NCBI RefSeq assembly: GCF_007746075.1
Contig: NZ_CP036339.1
Coordinates: 5,175,786-5,239,785 of the forward strand
Direction: 5' to 3'
Source: Lacipirellula limnantheis
GTDB taxonomy: Bacteria > Planctomycetota > Planctomycetia > Pirellulales > Lacipirellulaceae
DNA length: 64,000 bases
Under the pieces are notes generated by a model. The model did no database searches. It saw only the letters and a program-made list of their open reading frames with translations, and had not been told where the DNA came from. Of this stretch, positions 46,735 to 54,836 are shown one piece after another. The first letter of the stretch is position 1, and each line of letters begins with the position of its first letter. A program made the translations under genes and the position numbers.

Positions 46735-46806
46735 CTGGGATAGCTCAGTGGTAGAGCGTCCGGCTCTTGGACCGGATGGACGCAGGTTCGAGCCCTGCTC
46801 CCAGCT
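46734..46806 (+). tRNA. tRNA gene, isotype uncertain (8-base anticodon loop)
   Basis: The 73 bases fold into a cloverleaf: acceptor GCTGGGA with TCCCAGC, D stem GCTC with GAGC, anticodon stem TCCGG with CCGGA, and T arm GCAGG-TTCGAGC-CCTGC; the discriminator is T, and CCA is not encoded. The anticodon loop is CTCTTGGA, eight bases, so either CTT (Lys) after the conserved U33 or TTG (Gln) can be read. The G of the upstream gene's TAG stop is position 1 of the tRNA. Confidence 0.8.
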
Positions 46807-46819
46807 CTTACATATGCCG

Positions 46820-46917
46820 ACGGGTGGCATGTCGTCGCAGTTAATTAGCATGCGGGAACCGTGGTCGGCCCCGCGTTGAGTTCCGGCATGCTTACGCCTT
46901 GCGGGCCTAAGCATCCA
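46820..46917. repeat. GGGTGGCATG repeat, copy 1
   Basis: GACGGGTGGCATGTCGTCGC and, about 60 bp later, GAGTTCCGGCATGCTTACGCC are shared with the copy at 56661-56764. It lies just 5' of the broken IS200-type transposase, so it may be that element's REP. Confidence 0.65.
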
Positions 46918-46919
46918 GA

Positions 46920-47239
46920 CCGTCGATCGTCGTCGGCGGGGTCGACGATCACGTTCACATTCTATTCACTCTCGCTCGTACTCGCGACGTCGCATCAGTA
47001 ATTAAGGAAGCGAAGCGAGGCTCCTCGGTCTGGGCCAAAGCCCAAAACCAAACGCTCGCCGACTTCGCCTGGCAGAGCGCTATGGCGCCTTCTCCATCGG
47101 CGCCTCGCAAGTCTCTCGGGTCCGGAACTGCATCGCCGCCCAGCAGGAGCATCACCGCCGAACGTCGTTTCAAGACGAGTTCCGCACGCTGCTCAAACGT
47201 TACGACGTTGCTTTCGACGAACGATTCGTTTGGGACTGA
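46920..47239 (+). pseudogene. Broken REP-type/IS200 tyrosine transposase
   Basis: The plus-strand frame from 46920 reads IVVGGVDDHVHILFTLARTR, containing the HUH (HVH) motif of Y1 transposases, and continues to DFAWQSA. There it shifts by one base (CAGAGCG-CTATGG, one G missing) and resumes as YGAFSIGASQVSRV through DVAFDERFVWD and a TGA stop. The N-terminal part is missing. This is the C-terminal two-thirds of an IS200/REP-associated transposase inactivated by a deletion and a frameshift. A REP-like repeat precedes it and another follows. Confidence 0.8.
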
Positions 47240-47340
47240 TGCAACCCCTTCAGGGTTGCGGGGTGACGAATCACCGCGTACCCGGGGTAGATCGCGATGC
47301 GATCAACCCCGGGCTGAATGATGGAACGCCTTCAGAGTTT
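47240..47340. repeat. REP-like hairpins after the transposase remnant
   Basis: CAACCCCTTCAGGGTTG, CCCGGGGTAGATCGCGATGC-region with CAACCCCGGG, and a terminal CGCCTTCAGAGTT form nested hairpins directly after the stop of the broken transposase. They are of the same style as 20812-21025. Confidence 0.6.
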
Positions 47341-47387
47341 TACGGTCCGTCGACGGTGCCGGGAGTTGAGACGAGTACGATGAATTA

Positions 47388-48538
47388 TACGCGTTCTAAT
47401 TTGAAGTAGCGCGATCGAGGTGAGTGGCGGCACAGACGGTTTTCATGAGTTCGGCGTCGAGAGCCACTTTCGTCCAGGCGTCGACGGCGGCTTGTTCGAG
47501 GGCGTCGTAATTGTCGTAGGCTCGGTTGCTCCAGCAGTGGCTCTTGAGATAGTGCCATAAATTCTCGATCGGATTGAGTTCGGGACTGTAGGCCGGCAGC
47601 GTGACGACGGTGACGTTGTCGGGAACGCGGAGTTGGCGGCTGATGTGAAAGCCGGCCCCGTCCCACAGCATCACGGCATGTTCGCCTGAGGGAATCGTCC
47701 GAGCGAACTGGGCGAGGAACTCATTGACGATCTTCGCATTGAGCTGCGGGCTGAGCAGCCCTTCGGCATGCCCCGTCTCGGGGCAGACCGCTCCCAGCAC
47801 CCAGAGATATTCATACTCGGTCTGACGAATGGCCGTCGGCCGCGACCCGGTCCTGGCCCAGACGTTCGTGGTCGTTCCTTGTTGGCCGAACCGCGATTCG
47901 TCCTGGAAGTAGATCCGCAGACGTTTGGTCGGATACGCCGCGGCAATCGCTTGCACGCGTTCTGGCCACTGACGGAGGAACTCCGTTTGCTTTTCGGGGT
48001 CCGCCTTGCGATGCCGCGGCCGAGGGCGGAGGTACGAGTAGCCTAACCGGTGTAGCAAGTGATACACGCCGGCCAAAGAGCGGAGCAGATGGAACTCCTG
48101 CGCCAGAATCCGCTGCACGTCCTTGCCGCGCAGCGAGCAGACGTCGTCTTCCGCCGTGGGGCCAGCGTCGAGACGCTGACGAACTTCGTCCTGTTGTTGG
48201 GGCGTCAGCGGCAAACGCTCTTCGCGGCCGCGTCGATCGTTGAGGCCCGCCAGGCCTTGTTCGTTGTAGCGACGCACCCATCGCTGGCAGATGCGGCGAC
48301 TCAGGCCCACGGCCATCGCCACGGCTGGAGCCGTCCATCCCTCCTGCGCCAGAATCACAATCCGCAGACGTTTGGCGCGGTCGGCGTCCTTCTCGACGCG
48401 TTCCAGACGCTTGAGTTCCGCCTGAGGCAAATGGCCCTTCACCTCCATCGCAACCTCTCAAAAAGGGGATTGCGATAGCATGATGGATAAACTGGGCGGG
48501 CGCAAGAGGAGGCGCGCTACTTCAAATTAGAACGCGTA
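47388..48538 (-). mobile_element. Intact IS630-family insertion sequence
   Basis: A 24-bp perfect inverted repeat (47390-47413 and 48513-48536, outer ends CGCGTTCTAATTTGAAGTAG) bounds a 1147-bp element. Both ends are flanked by TA (47388-47389 and 48537-48538), the expected target duplication for IS630/Tc1-mariner elements. It carries one complete transposase gene. Confidence 0.93.
47396..48448 (-). CDS. IS630-family transposase
   Basis: A 350-residue DDE transposase. The N-terminal helix-turn-helix regions are APAVAMAVGLSRRICQRWVR and LAGLNDRRGREERLPLTPQQ. The catalytic residues are in FQDESRFGQQG (first Asp), VMLWDGAGFHISRQ (second Asp) and PAYSPELNPIENLWHYLKS (Glu). The frame is unbroken, and the TAG stop is inside the left terminal repeat. 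AGAGG seven bases before the ATG at 48448 is a ribosome site. The element lies downstream of, and does not interrupt, any recognised gene. Confidence 0.97.
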   Translation of the reverse strand: MEVKGHLPQAELKRLERVEKDADRAKRLRIVILAQEGWTAPAVAMAVGLSRRICQRWVRRYNEQGLAGLNDRRGREERLPLTPQQQDEVRQRLDAGPTAEDDVCSLRGKDVQRILAQEFHLLRSLAGVYHLLHRLGYSYLRPRPRHRKADPEKQTEFLRQWPERVQAIAAAYPTKRLRIYFQDESRFGQQGTTTNVWARTGSRPTAIRQTEYEYLWVLGAVCPETGHAEGLLSPQLNAKIVNEFLAQFARTIPSGEHAVMLWDGAGFHISRQLRVPDNVTVVTLPAYSPELNPIENLWHYLKSHCWSNRAYDNYDALEQAAVDAWTKVALDAELMKTVCAATHLDRATSN

Positions 48539-48568
48539 TTACAACTCACCTTACGGGCCAAAAAAAAA

Positions 48569-48592
48569 CCGCGGACGATGGCTCGTCCGCGG
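48569..48592 (-). terminator. Rho-independent terminator downstream of prc
   Basis: CCGCGGACGA-TGGC-TCGTCCGCGG is a perfect ten-base stem. On the minus strand it is followed by a run of eight or nine T, and on the plus strand by TCTTTT, so it may work in both directions. It lies about 125 bases after the prc stop. Confidence 0.85.
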
Positions 48593-48632
48593 TCTTTTGG
48601 GTTTCGAACTCTGTCAGCTCGCGAACTTTGAC

Positions 48633-48707
48633 GGTGTCGGGAGCCTTTTGCCGCTGGCGACTCCCCACTGATTCGAGACCCTCCAGCGGCAAAAGGCTCC
48701 CGACACC
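48633..48707. repeat. GGTGTCGGG inverted-repeat element, copy 2
   Basis: The arms 48633-48657 (GGTGTCGGGAGCC, then TTTTGCCGCTGG) and 48683-48707 are a perfect 25-bp inverted repeat around 25 bp. Compared with copy 1 at 28603 the arms differ at several positions, with matching changes on the other side, so pairing is maintained. Confidence 0.9.
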
Positions 48708-48714
48708 CTGGCGC

Positions 48715-50898
48715 TTAGCGAACCGCCAGCCGCCCGTCGCCGAGCAGTTCCAGGTAGTCGAGCGCGATGGCGATCAACTCGTCGTTGTACGGCGTCTGCG
48801 GGAACACGGGCTTGTCGTTCGCCTGCAGGTCGTCGAACATTTCTTCCTGCTGCTTCTCGGTGTTGAGTTCCTTCCGTTCGGCGAGGAACTTTTCCTTGTT
48901 CAGCGTCAGCGGCTCGTCCTTCCGTTCGAGGTAACGGGCGATCCGCTCCTTTTCTTTCTTGAAGTGCTCGCTCTGCTCGACTCGCGCCGACGAGCGGCGA
49001 CGGAGCTCTTCGATCGTCTTGGGCGAGGCGTTCGGGTAGTTCTCGTGCGGCAGCGGTAGAACGCTGTCGAACTTCAGGGCGTAGTCGAGGTCCGACTCGC
49101 CGATCGGCCAATGGCTGATCTGCGAGGGAAGCTCGACGTCGGAAACGACGCCGCGGTTCTGCGTGCTGTCGCCGCCGGGGCGATAGAACTGCTGGATCGT
49201 CATCTTCAAGGCGCCGTAGTTCGGCGGATTGAACTGATTGACGTAGCGGCCGAGTTCTTCAAGTTCCTGGACCGTGCCCTTGCCGTGGGTGGCCTTGTCG
49301 CCGACGACGATGCCGCGGCCGTAGTCCTGGATGGCGCCGGCGAAGATTTCGCTGGCGCTAGCGCTGAACTTGTTGATCACGACCATCAACGGACCTTCCC
49401 AGACCGCTCCCGGCTTGTCGTCGGGGTGCGGAATGACGCGGCCGTCGGGGCCCTTCACCTGGACGACCGGGCCTTGGTCGATGAACAGGCCAGTCATCTC
49501 GACCGACTCGGGGAGCGAACCGCCGCCGTTGAAGCGGAGGTCCATCACCACCATGTCGACCTTCTTAGCCTTGAGTTCTTCGAGCAGGCGGCGAACGTCG
49601 CGGACGGCGCTCTTGTAATCCTCGCGACCGCTGCGGCGGCCTTCCATGTCCATGTAAAAGCTGGGCAGGTTGATGACGCCGATGCGGAACACCGTGCCGT
49701 CGGGCCGCTTCTGCTCAATGATTTCGCCGGTTGGCTCCTGGGCAGTCGAGCCGTCGTCGGCAACCTTGAGGGTGGTGGCTTCGGCGTCGCCGACGACCTG
49801 GCCCTTGGAGTCGCGTTCGAGCACGGCGCTGCGCGCCTCGCTGTCTTTCAGTTCGATGCGAGCGCGGGTGATGTCGTAGGTGGCTAGCTCGGCGCCGCCG
49901 GCCTTCTTCACTTCGAGGCGAACGACGCTCCCCGGTTTGCCGCGGATTTTCATCACGACGTCGTTGAGCTTCATGTCGGTGATGTCGATCATCTCGCCGT
50001 CGGGGCCTTGCGCGACGCCCGTGATGACGTCGTCGACCTTGAGGCGGCCATCCTTATCGGCGGCGCCGCCGGGGACGATGTGGCGAACGACCGTTTCACC
50101 GTACTTCGATTCGAGCGAAGCGCCGATGCCGTCGAGTTCGAGCCGCATTTGAATCGCGAAGTTCTCAAGATTCTCGGGCGACATGTAGCTGCTGTGGGGA
50201 TCGAAGCTCATCGTCACCGCGGTGAGGAACATTTCGAGCAGCTCGTCGTTGCTCGTCTGATCCCAGCGGCGGGCGATGCTTTGGTAACGCTTGTGGAGCC
50301 GATCGAGCGTTTGGTCGGCCGGAGTTTCGTCGTCGGTCGACTGCAGCAGGAGGTCGTACTTCACGCGCTTGCGCCAGCGCTCGTCGGCCTCTTCCTTGGT
50401 CTTGAACCAGGCGAGCTTTTCGGGGTCGCGCTCCATCGATTCGTCGACGGTGAAGTCGTGAGGTTGGTCGACCATGGCCTGCGCGACCGCGGTCCGCTCA
50501 GCAACGCGCTGGAGAAAGAGATCGAAGATGCGCTTGGCGAGCGTGACGTCGCCCGCCTTGATGTAGTCGTCGATTCTGGTGCTCTCGGGAGCGAACTGGT
50601 CGATGTCGCTCTGATAGAAGTAGAGCTTCATCGGATCGAGCGTCTTGAAGTACATCTCCAGGGCGCGCTTGGCGATCTCGTCGTTGACGTGCAGCTGCGC
50701 CATGTGGCGCTTGTCGATCAGCGAGCTGACGAAGATCGAAATGTTCTTCTGTTTGATCTGCTCTTTGCGATCGGGGTCGGTCGGACGGGCCGATGCGAAG
50801 GGGGCGGCTAGCGTTGAGGACAGGACGCCGACCAGGGCGAGCCCCAACAGTCCCCGGCGAGAGCGGTCGCCGGCGCCTTTCATGGCAGAACGAAACAT
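48715..50898 (-). CDS. prc: Tail-specific (C-terminal processing) protease
   Basis: A 727-residue periplasmic S41 protease. A signal peptide (GLLGLALVGVLSSTLAAPFA) is followed by an N-terminal domain, a PDZ domain (about 235-320; GASLESKYGETVVRHIVPGG) and the protease core, with catalytic Ser in INKFSASASEIFAGAIQDYG and Lys in ATHGKGTVQELEEL. A C-terminal charged region (SEHFKKEKERIARYLERKDE) matches the Prc/Tsp-specific extension. It degrades proteins with hydrophobic C-termini. The start ATG at 50898 (an ATG 15 bases later is possible). Standalone gene with its own terminator. Confidence 0.94.
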   Translation of the reverse strand: MFRSAMKGAGDRSRRGLLGLALVGVLSSTLAAPFASARPTDPDRKEQIKQKNISIFVSSLIDKRHMAQLHVNDEIAKRALEMYFKTLDPMKLYFYQSDIDQFAPESTRIDDYIKAGDVTLAKRIFDLFLQRVAERTAVAQAMVDQPHDFTVDESMERDPEKLAWFKTKEEADERWRKRVKYDLLLQSTDDETPADQTLDRLHKRYQSIARRWDQTSNDELLEMFLTAVTMSFDPHSSYMSPENLENFAIQMRLELDGIGASLESKYGETVVRHIVPGGAADKDGRLKVDDVITGVAQGPDGEMIDITDMKLNDVVMKIRGKPGSVVRLEVKKAGGAELATYDITRARIELKDSEARSAVLERDSKGQVVGDAEATTLKVADDGSTAQEPTGEIIEQKRPDGTVFRIGVINLPSFYMDMEGRRSGREDYKSAVRDVRRLLEELKAKKVDMVVMDLRFNGGGSLPESVEMTGLFIDQGPVVQVKGPDGRVIPHPDDKPGAVWEGPLMVVINKFSASASEIFAGAIQDYGRGIVVGDKATHGKGTVQELEELGRYVNQFNPPNYGALKMTIQQFYRPGGDSTQNRGVVSDVELPSQISHWPIGESDLDYALKFDSVLPLPHENYPNASPKTIEELRRRSSARVEQSEHFKKEKERIARYLERKDEPLTLNKEKFLAERKELNTEKQQEEMFDDLQANDKPVFPQTPYNDELIAIALDYLELLGDGRLAVR

Positions 50899-51426
50899 GT
50901 ATGTGCCTCTTCGAGAAAAACGAGAATGAGTGCAGGTAGCAGTAGGCTATGCTATCCCTCTACGCGATCTGGAGCGAAGTGGATCGGCTCGGGGCCGCCA
51001 AAGGATGCGGGAAAGGTTGGCGAGCGGGGCTCTCCGACCGCAACTGGGGCGCGGGCGACAAGTCGGCCTGGCGGCGTTGTCCCTTATGCGGCAACCAGTT
51101 GCGGGAATCTATGGGGCATCCTAACGGCGGTCCGTAGCGGCGGCAAGATCGCTGTAATCGTGGCGATTTTACGGCGTGGACGGGTGTTGTCGGCGGCGCG
51201 TGGAATGGCGGGTCGCATGCTCAGCGGCTTCAAGAACAATCGATCGGTACGATGCCGCGGCTGACACTCTGAGCTGCCGAAACCTGACCTCGCTGGTTCC
51301 CTCCCCTTGAGGGGGAGGGTTCGGGAGGGGTGATTGAAGCATGTACCAGGGCTCCGCCCCCTCCCCAGCCCTCCCTTGAAGGGAGGGGGCCGCAGGATCA
51401 TGACGCCACCCGCCGTGGGCGGTCCG
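50899..51426. other. Spacer between prc and the SelA-like gene
   Basis: No convincing gene is seen in 528 bases. A 62-codon plus-strand frame at 50949 contains one CPLCG motif, but there is no second zinc pair, so it is not called. A GC-rich inverted repeat occupies 51298-51398. Confidence 0.4.
51298..51398. repeat. CCCTCCCC inverted repeat
   Basis: TCCCTCCCCTTGAGGGGGAG and GCCCTCCCTTGAAGGGAGGG form local hairpins and are also partly inverted to each other. This is another intergenic repeat family. It is close to the end of the SelA-like gene. Confidence 0.6.
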
Positions 51427-52764
51427 CTACGCTGTGGCCCGCTCGACTTCCGTGACGAGGTGCTGATCCCAGCGCGGGAAGACCGAACGGAGCTGAAACA
51501 TGACGGCATCGTCATGTTCCGCGGCAATGATTGGTCGGGCAGCGGCGGCGAGGGAGGCCGACAGTTTGGCGTGGGCCCCATCGCGGGGCCGGATGGCGAT
51601 GGCCCAATCGGGGCCGCTCAGGGCGGCTTGCCCAAGCTGCAGCCAAGCGGAGTCGTGGGCCAGGGGCTCGGCTGAGGCGACGCCGGGTGCGGCGGCGATC
51701 AGCGATGCGAGACGTACGGCCCGCTGCTGAAGATTGGCCGTCGGGGCCGAGAGGAGTTGCCAAACGGGAATGGTGAAGATGACGCCCTGTTCGTCGTCGC
51801 GATAGAGTTGGCTGGTGGCATGGAGCGCCGCGGCCTGGAGCGCGTCGAGCGCGGCGAGCCGTGCTAGCGGATGACCGGCGGCGGCGGCGATCAGCGTGCG
51901 GCGCCCGAAGAGCAGGCCGCAACTCGGTCCGCCCAGCAGCCCGGCCCCGTCGACAATGACGAGATCGGCGCCCGCGGCCAGGCGGTCGCGAATCGTGTCG
52001 ACGGCGGCGAGACCATGGGCTTGAGGATTCACGAGGCCGGCCAACGGGGCGACGTCGATGAACTGGGCGCCGGCCGCTGTCGCCTGTTGGGCGGCATCGG
52101 CGGAGCTGAGCCAAGGCTCGGCGTCGTGGGCGCGAAGCAGCGCGGCCAGCGGCGCGCCGGCGTTGAGCTGAGTCGTTAGCGTCCCGCGCTCGACGGCACT
52201 GCGGAGCACGACGCCATTGCGGGCGGAAACGCCGCGCCAGTCGATGCCGGTCGCGCCTGTTTCGACGCCGCCGGCGAGCAGCGATTCGCGGTTGGCGGTG
52301 GCGGTCGCGAGGGCGACGGCCAGCGCGGCGTCGAAGTTGTTTAGCGCGAGGACGCTTTCGGCGCCGGTGAGTTGGCAGAGCTCGTGCTCGGCCGCCTGTC
52401 GCAGTTGATTGCCGCGCTGGTGATATTCGCCGGCTTGCTGCATCATGGCATGAACGGCAACGTCGGCGAGCGGCGGCGTGAAGTCGCGCTGGCCGACGAC
52501 AACGCCGGTGGCATTGATGATTGGGCCGCCGTTGGTCGGTTCGCCCAAGAGTCGTCGCACGAGGCGATCAGCCAGATGGCCGACGGGCGGAATCTCGAAC
52601 TTGCCGGCGCGCTCGACGACGGTGGTGCGGAGTTCGTCGAGGAAGCCCGCCGCGCGTTGGGCGACGGTCGAGCGATTGATCCGTTCGACCACCCCTTTGA
52701 CGCGCGGGTGCTCCAGCAACTCGCCGATGGACGGGAGCTGCGGCAGATGGGGCTCGAATTTCAT
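51427..52764 (-). CDS. SelA-like PLP-fold protein lacking the catalytic lysine
   Basis: A 445-residue protein like L-seryl-tRNA(Sec) selenium transferase. The N-terminal domain reads LPSIGELLEHPRVKGVVERI, followed by GPIINATGVVVGQRDFTPPL and AGEYHQRGNQLRQAAEHELC, all in SelA order. However, the PLP-binding stretch reads VDGAGLLGGPSCGLLFG, where SelA has GDKLLGGPQ-G: the Schiff-base lysine is replaced (about residue 274). The arginine/asparagine residues near GVETGATGIDW also differ. It may have lost transferase activity or been recruited to another role. No selB or selD gene is in the window. ATG start at 52764. Confidence 0.8.
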   Translation of the reverse strand: MKFEPHLPQLPSIGELLEHPRVKGVVERINRSTVAQRAAGFLDELRTTVVERAGKFEIPPVGHLADRLVRRLLGEPTNGGPIINATGVVVGQRDFTPPLADVAVHAMMQQAGEYHQRGNQLRQAAEHELCQLTGAESVLALNNFDAALAVALATATANRESLLAGGVETGATGIDWRGVSARNGVVLRSAVERGTLTTQLNAGAPLAALLRAHDAEPWLSSADAAQQATAAGAQFIDVAPLAGLVNPQAHGLAAVDTIRDRLAAGADLVIVDGAGLLGGPSCGLLFGRRTLIAAAAGHPLARLAALDALQAAALHATSQLYRDDEQGVIFTIPVWQLLSAPTANLQQRAVRLASLIAAAPGVASAEPLAHDSAWLQLGQAALSGPDWAIAIRPRDGAHAKLSASLAAAARPIIAAEHDDAVMFQLRSVFPRWDQHLVTEVERATA

Positions 52765-52867
52765 GGCGGGGCGTGCGGTGAAAGGAACGCGGGAACGAGG
52801 CTTCCCGTGATTATGTTCCTGGCACGCAACGGCCGTCTATCGGGCCGCGGCTATTTCGCAACAACGG

Positions 52868-52965
52868 AGATTGTGGGAGGGGTCTCCGACCCCGACGCGG
52901 CTCGGCTAGATTTCGCCCGCATGCAGTGGAAAGCGGAATCGGCGTCGGAGACGCCTCCCACAATC
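52868..52965. repeat. GATTGTGGGAGG inverted repeat
   Basis: The arms GATTGTGGGAGGGGTCTCCG (starting 52869) and its complement ending at 52965 pair over 22 bp with one mismatch. The repeat lies between the SelA-like gene and the small lipoprotein gene. Confidence 0.8.
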
Positions 52966-52973
52966 GGGCTCGC

Positions 52974-53204
52974 CTACAACGACTTCGCGTTGTCGTTGCC
53001 GCCGAGGCCGACGTCTTTGGGCGAGGGGAAAGGATCGTTGGCAGCTTGCTTGACGATCTTCTGCTCGCGCTGCTTCGCGGCGAGGGCGCCGATGCCGGCA
53101 GGGGCGAAGCTTTGACAACCGACGAGCGCCACGGCTGCGCTGAGGGCAATGGCGAGCGACGCGGTGCGCGAACATTGCCCGCTGGCGAGTAGCTGCAAAC
53201 CCAT
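52974..53204 (-). CDS. Small lipoprotein of unknown function
   Basis: A 76-residue protein. The signal ends in the lipobox SAAVALVGC, and the mature part is short and charged (KQREQKIVKQAANDPFPSPK). AAGGA precedes the ATG at 53204 at eight to nine bases. The preceding gene on the same strand (53260-53703) is also a small exported protein, and the two are probably cotranscribed. No family is recognised. Confidence 0.6.
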   Translation of the reverse strand: MGLQLLASGQCSRTASLAIALSAAVALVGCQSFAPAGIGALAAKQREQKIVKQAANDPFPSPKDVGLGGNDNAKSL

Positions 53205-53259
53205 CGAATGGTCCTTGGAGAAGTGGGCGGCGGAGCGACCCCGAGCGAGCGGGCGAAGC

Positions 53260-53703
53260 TTACTCTTCGCCAACGCGGGGCTGCTTCATCCACTCGGTGA
53301 CCGTCGCCGGGCCTTCGGGCGCCTTGGGCTCTTTGCCGGTCAGGCGGTCCCACAGCGACGGGGCCTCGCTCGCGTTCGCGACGCGGGCTGCGGGCTCTTC
53401 GGTCTTGCCGCCGCGGAGGATCTCTTTGGTCCCTTCCCAGGCCTTCTTGCCGCCGTCGGAAACCTTTCTGGCGCTCGACTTGATCGGCGCGAGCGGATCG
53501 GCGGGCATCTTGGGCATGTTAATTTTAGGCATCGTGATGGTCGGCATCTTGAGCCAGCCCCACGGGCTTTGCGATTCCTCAGGAGTAGGCGTGATGTCGC
53601 TTCCTGGTTGCTGCTGGGCAACGGGCGCCTGGGCAGCGCCGACCGGCTGCGCAACGAAGGCGGCCGCGATGGCAATCCACAGCAGGAGTCGTACGACGTT
53701 CAT
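53260..53703 (-). CDS. Exported proline-rich protein of unknown function
   Basis: A 147-residue protein with an N-terminal signal sequence (RLLLWIAIAAAFVAQPVGAA). The mature part is proline and lysine rich. It contains the short repeat MPTITMPKINMPKMPADP (residues about 52-70) and ends in acidic residues. It is upstream of the small lipoprotein gene at 52974 on the same strand. Composition resembles cell-envelope structural proteins of planctomycetes, but no function can be assigned. ATG start at 53703. Confidence 0.6.
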   Translation of the reverse strand: MNVVRLLLWIAIAAAFVAQPVGAAQAPVAQQQPGSDITPTPEESQSPWGWLKMPTITMPKINMPKMPADPLAPIKSSARKVSDGGKKAWEGTKEILRGGKTEEPAARVANASEAPSLWDRLTGKEPKAPEGPATVTEWMKQPRVGEE

Positions 53704-54017
53704 GTCGTGGTCCTCTGAAAAAGACGAATCAGATCAGTAGTGCAGTCCGCCACGCCGCAGGGCCGGAAGGTCTCCCGCGAACGGACGGGGCGAAGTGTTT
53801 CAAATTGCCGGAAATCGGTCCAGGGCGATTGGGAAAGGGGGGCGGCCGGGCGATTGTCCCTCCCGCCCAATTGGCCTAGGATGACCCCAGTTATTGTTGA
53901 CAAGTTGACTCACCGTCAGGGGATCGAAGGCCCGCTTTTGCCGAGCTTCGCCCGCCAGTCTTCCGCAATCCAGGCGTTGGCGGCTAGCCGCTGAAAACGC
54001 CGACTCAAACATTCTGC

Positions 54018-54827
54018 ATGAAGAACCTAGGTTTCATCGGCGCCGGTCGCATGGCGACTGCACTAGCACGCGGCTGCGTGACCGCAAATTTGGTGGGCGC
54101 CGAGGGCGTGCTAGCAAGCGATCCTCATCAACCGTCGCGGGAGAAATTCGCTGAGGAGCTTCCTGGGGCCCGCGTAACGGGCGAGAATGCCGCCGTGCTG
54201 AGCGAGTGCGACACGGTGGTGCTCGCCGTGAAGCCGCAGATGATGGACGGCGTGCTCGCAGAGATTCGCCCGCATGTCGAGGGGCGGCACTTGCTCGTTT
54301 CGATTGCCGCTGGCGTCACTTTAGAGCGGCTGGCGCGTCAGCTCCCTGCGTCGACCCGGCTCATCCGCGTGATGCCGAATACGCCGTGCCTGATCGGTCA
54401 GGGCGCAAGCGCGTTCGCGCTCGACGCCGCGGCGACAGCCGAGGACGCGGCGATGGTCGAGCGGCTGCTGGCGAGCGTCGGCAAGTCGTATGAAGTCGAG
54501 GAGCCGCTGCTCGATGCCGTCACGGGGCTGAGCGGTTCGGGACCGGCTTTTGTCTACACGGTGATCGAAGCGATGGCCGCGGGCGGCGTCGCCGGCGGAT
54601 TGTCGCCGGAGCTGGCGCTCGAACTGGCGACGCAGACGGCCGCGGGCGCCGCCGCGATGGTCGCGCAGACGGGCCTGTCGCCGGCGGAACTGCGGAGCCA
54701 CGTCACGAGTCCCAACGGCACGACGCTCGCGGGGCTCAACGCGCTCGCCGAGCGCAACGGATCGGCCGCCATTCAAGCTGCCGTTGAGGCAGCCACTAAT
54801 CGTTCTATTGAGTTAGGGAAATCGTAA
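54018..54827 (+). CDS. proC: Pyrroline-5-carboxylate reductase
   Basis: A 269-residue NAD(P)H-dependent enzyme completing proline synthesis. The Rossmann motif is LGFIGAGRMATALARG, followed by LAVKPQMMDGVLAEIR. The C-terminal helical signature is DAVTGLSGSGPAFVYTVIEA, and SPNGTTLAGLNALAERNGS ends the family domain. Length is normal. Two small genes follow on the same strand at spacings of 9 and 26 bases, so the three may be one operon. ATG start. Confidence 0.96.
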   Translation: MKNLGFIGAGRMATALARGCVTANLVGAEGVLASDPHQPSREKFAEELPGARVTGENAAVLSECDTVVLAVKPQMMDGVLAEIRPHVEGRHLLVSIAAGVTLERLARQLPASTRLIRVMPNTPCLIGQGASAFALDAAATAEDAAMVERLLASVGKSYEVEEPLLDAVTGLSGSGPAFVYTVIEAMAAGGVAGGLSPELALELATQTAAGAAAMVAQTGLSPAELRSHVTSPNGTTLAGLNALAERNGSAAIQAAVEAATNRSIELGKS

Positions 54828-54836
54828 GGGTAGTTC

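Noticed and set aside
46734..47239. Integrative element attachment at the tRNA 3' end
   Set aside because: No integrase gene and no duplicated tRNA 3' end were found downstream; the sequence after the tRNA is repeats and a dead transposase.
50949..51137. 62-codon plus-strand frame with a CPLCG motif upstream of prc
   Set aside because: Only one Cys pair, arginine-rich residue mix and no ribosome site; zinc binding needs a second pair. A conserved homologue in another genome would change this.
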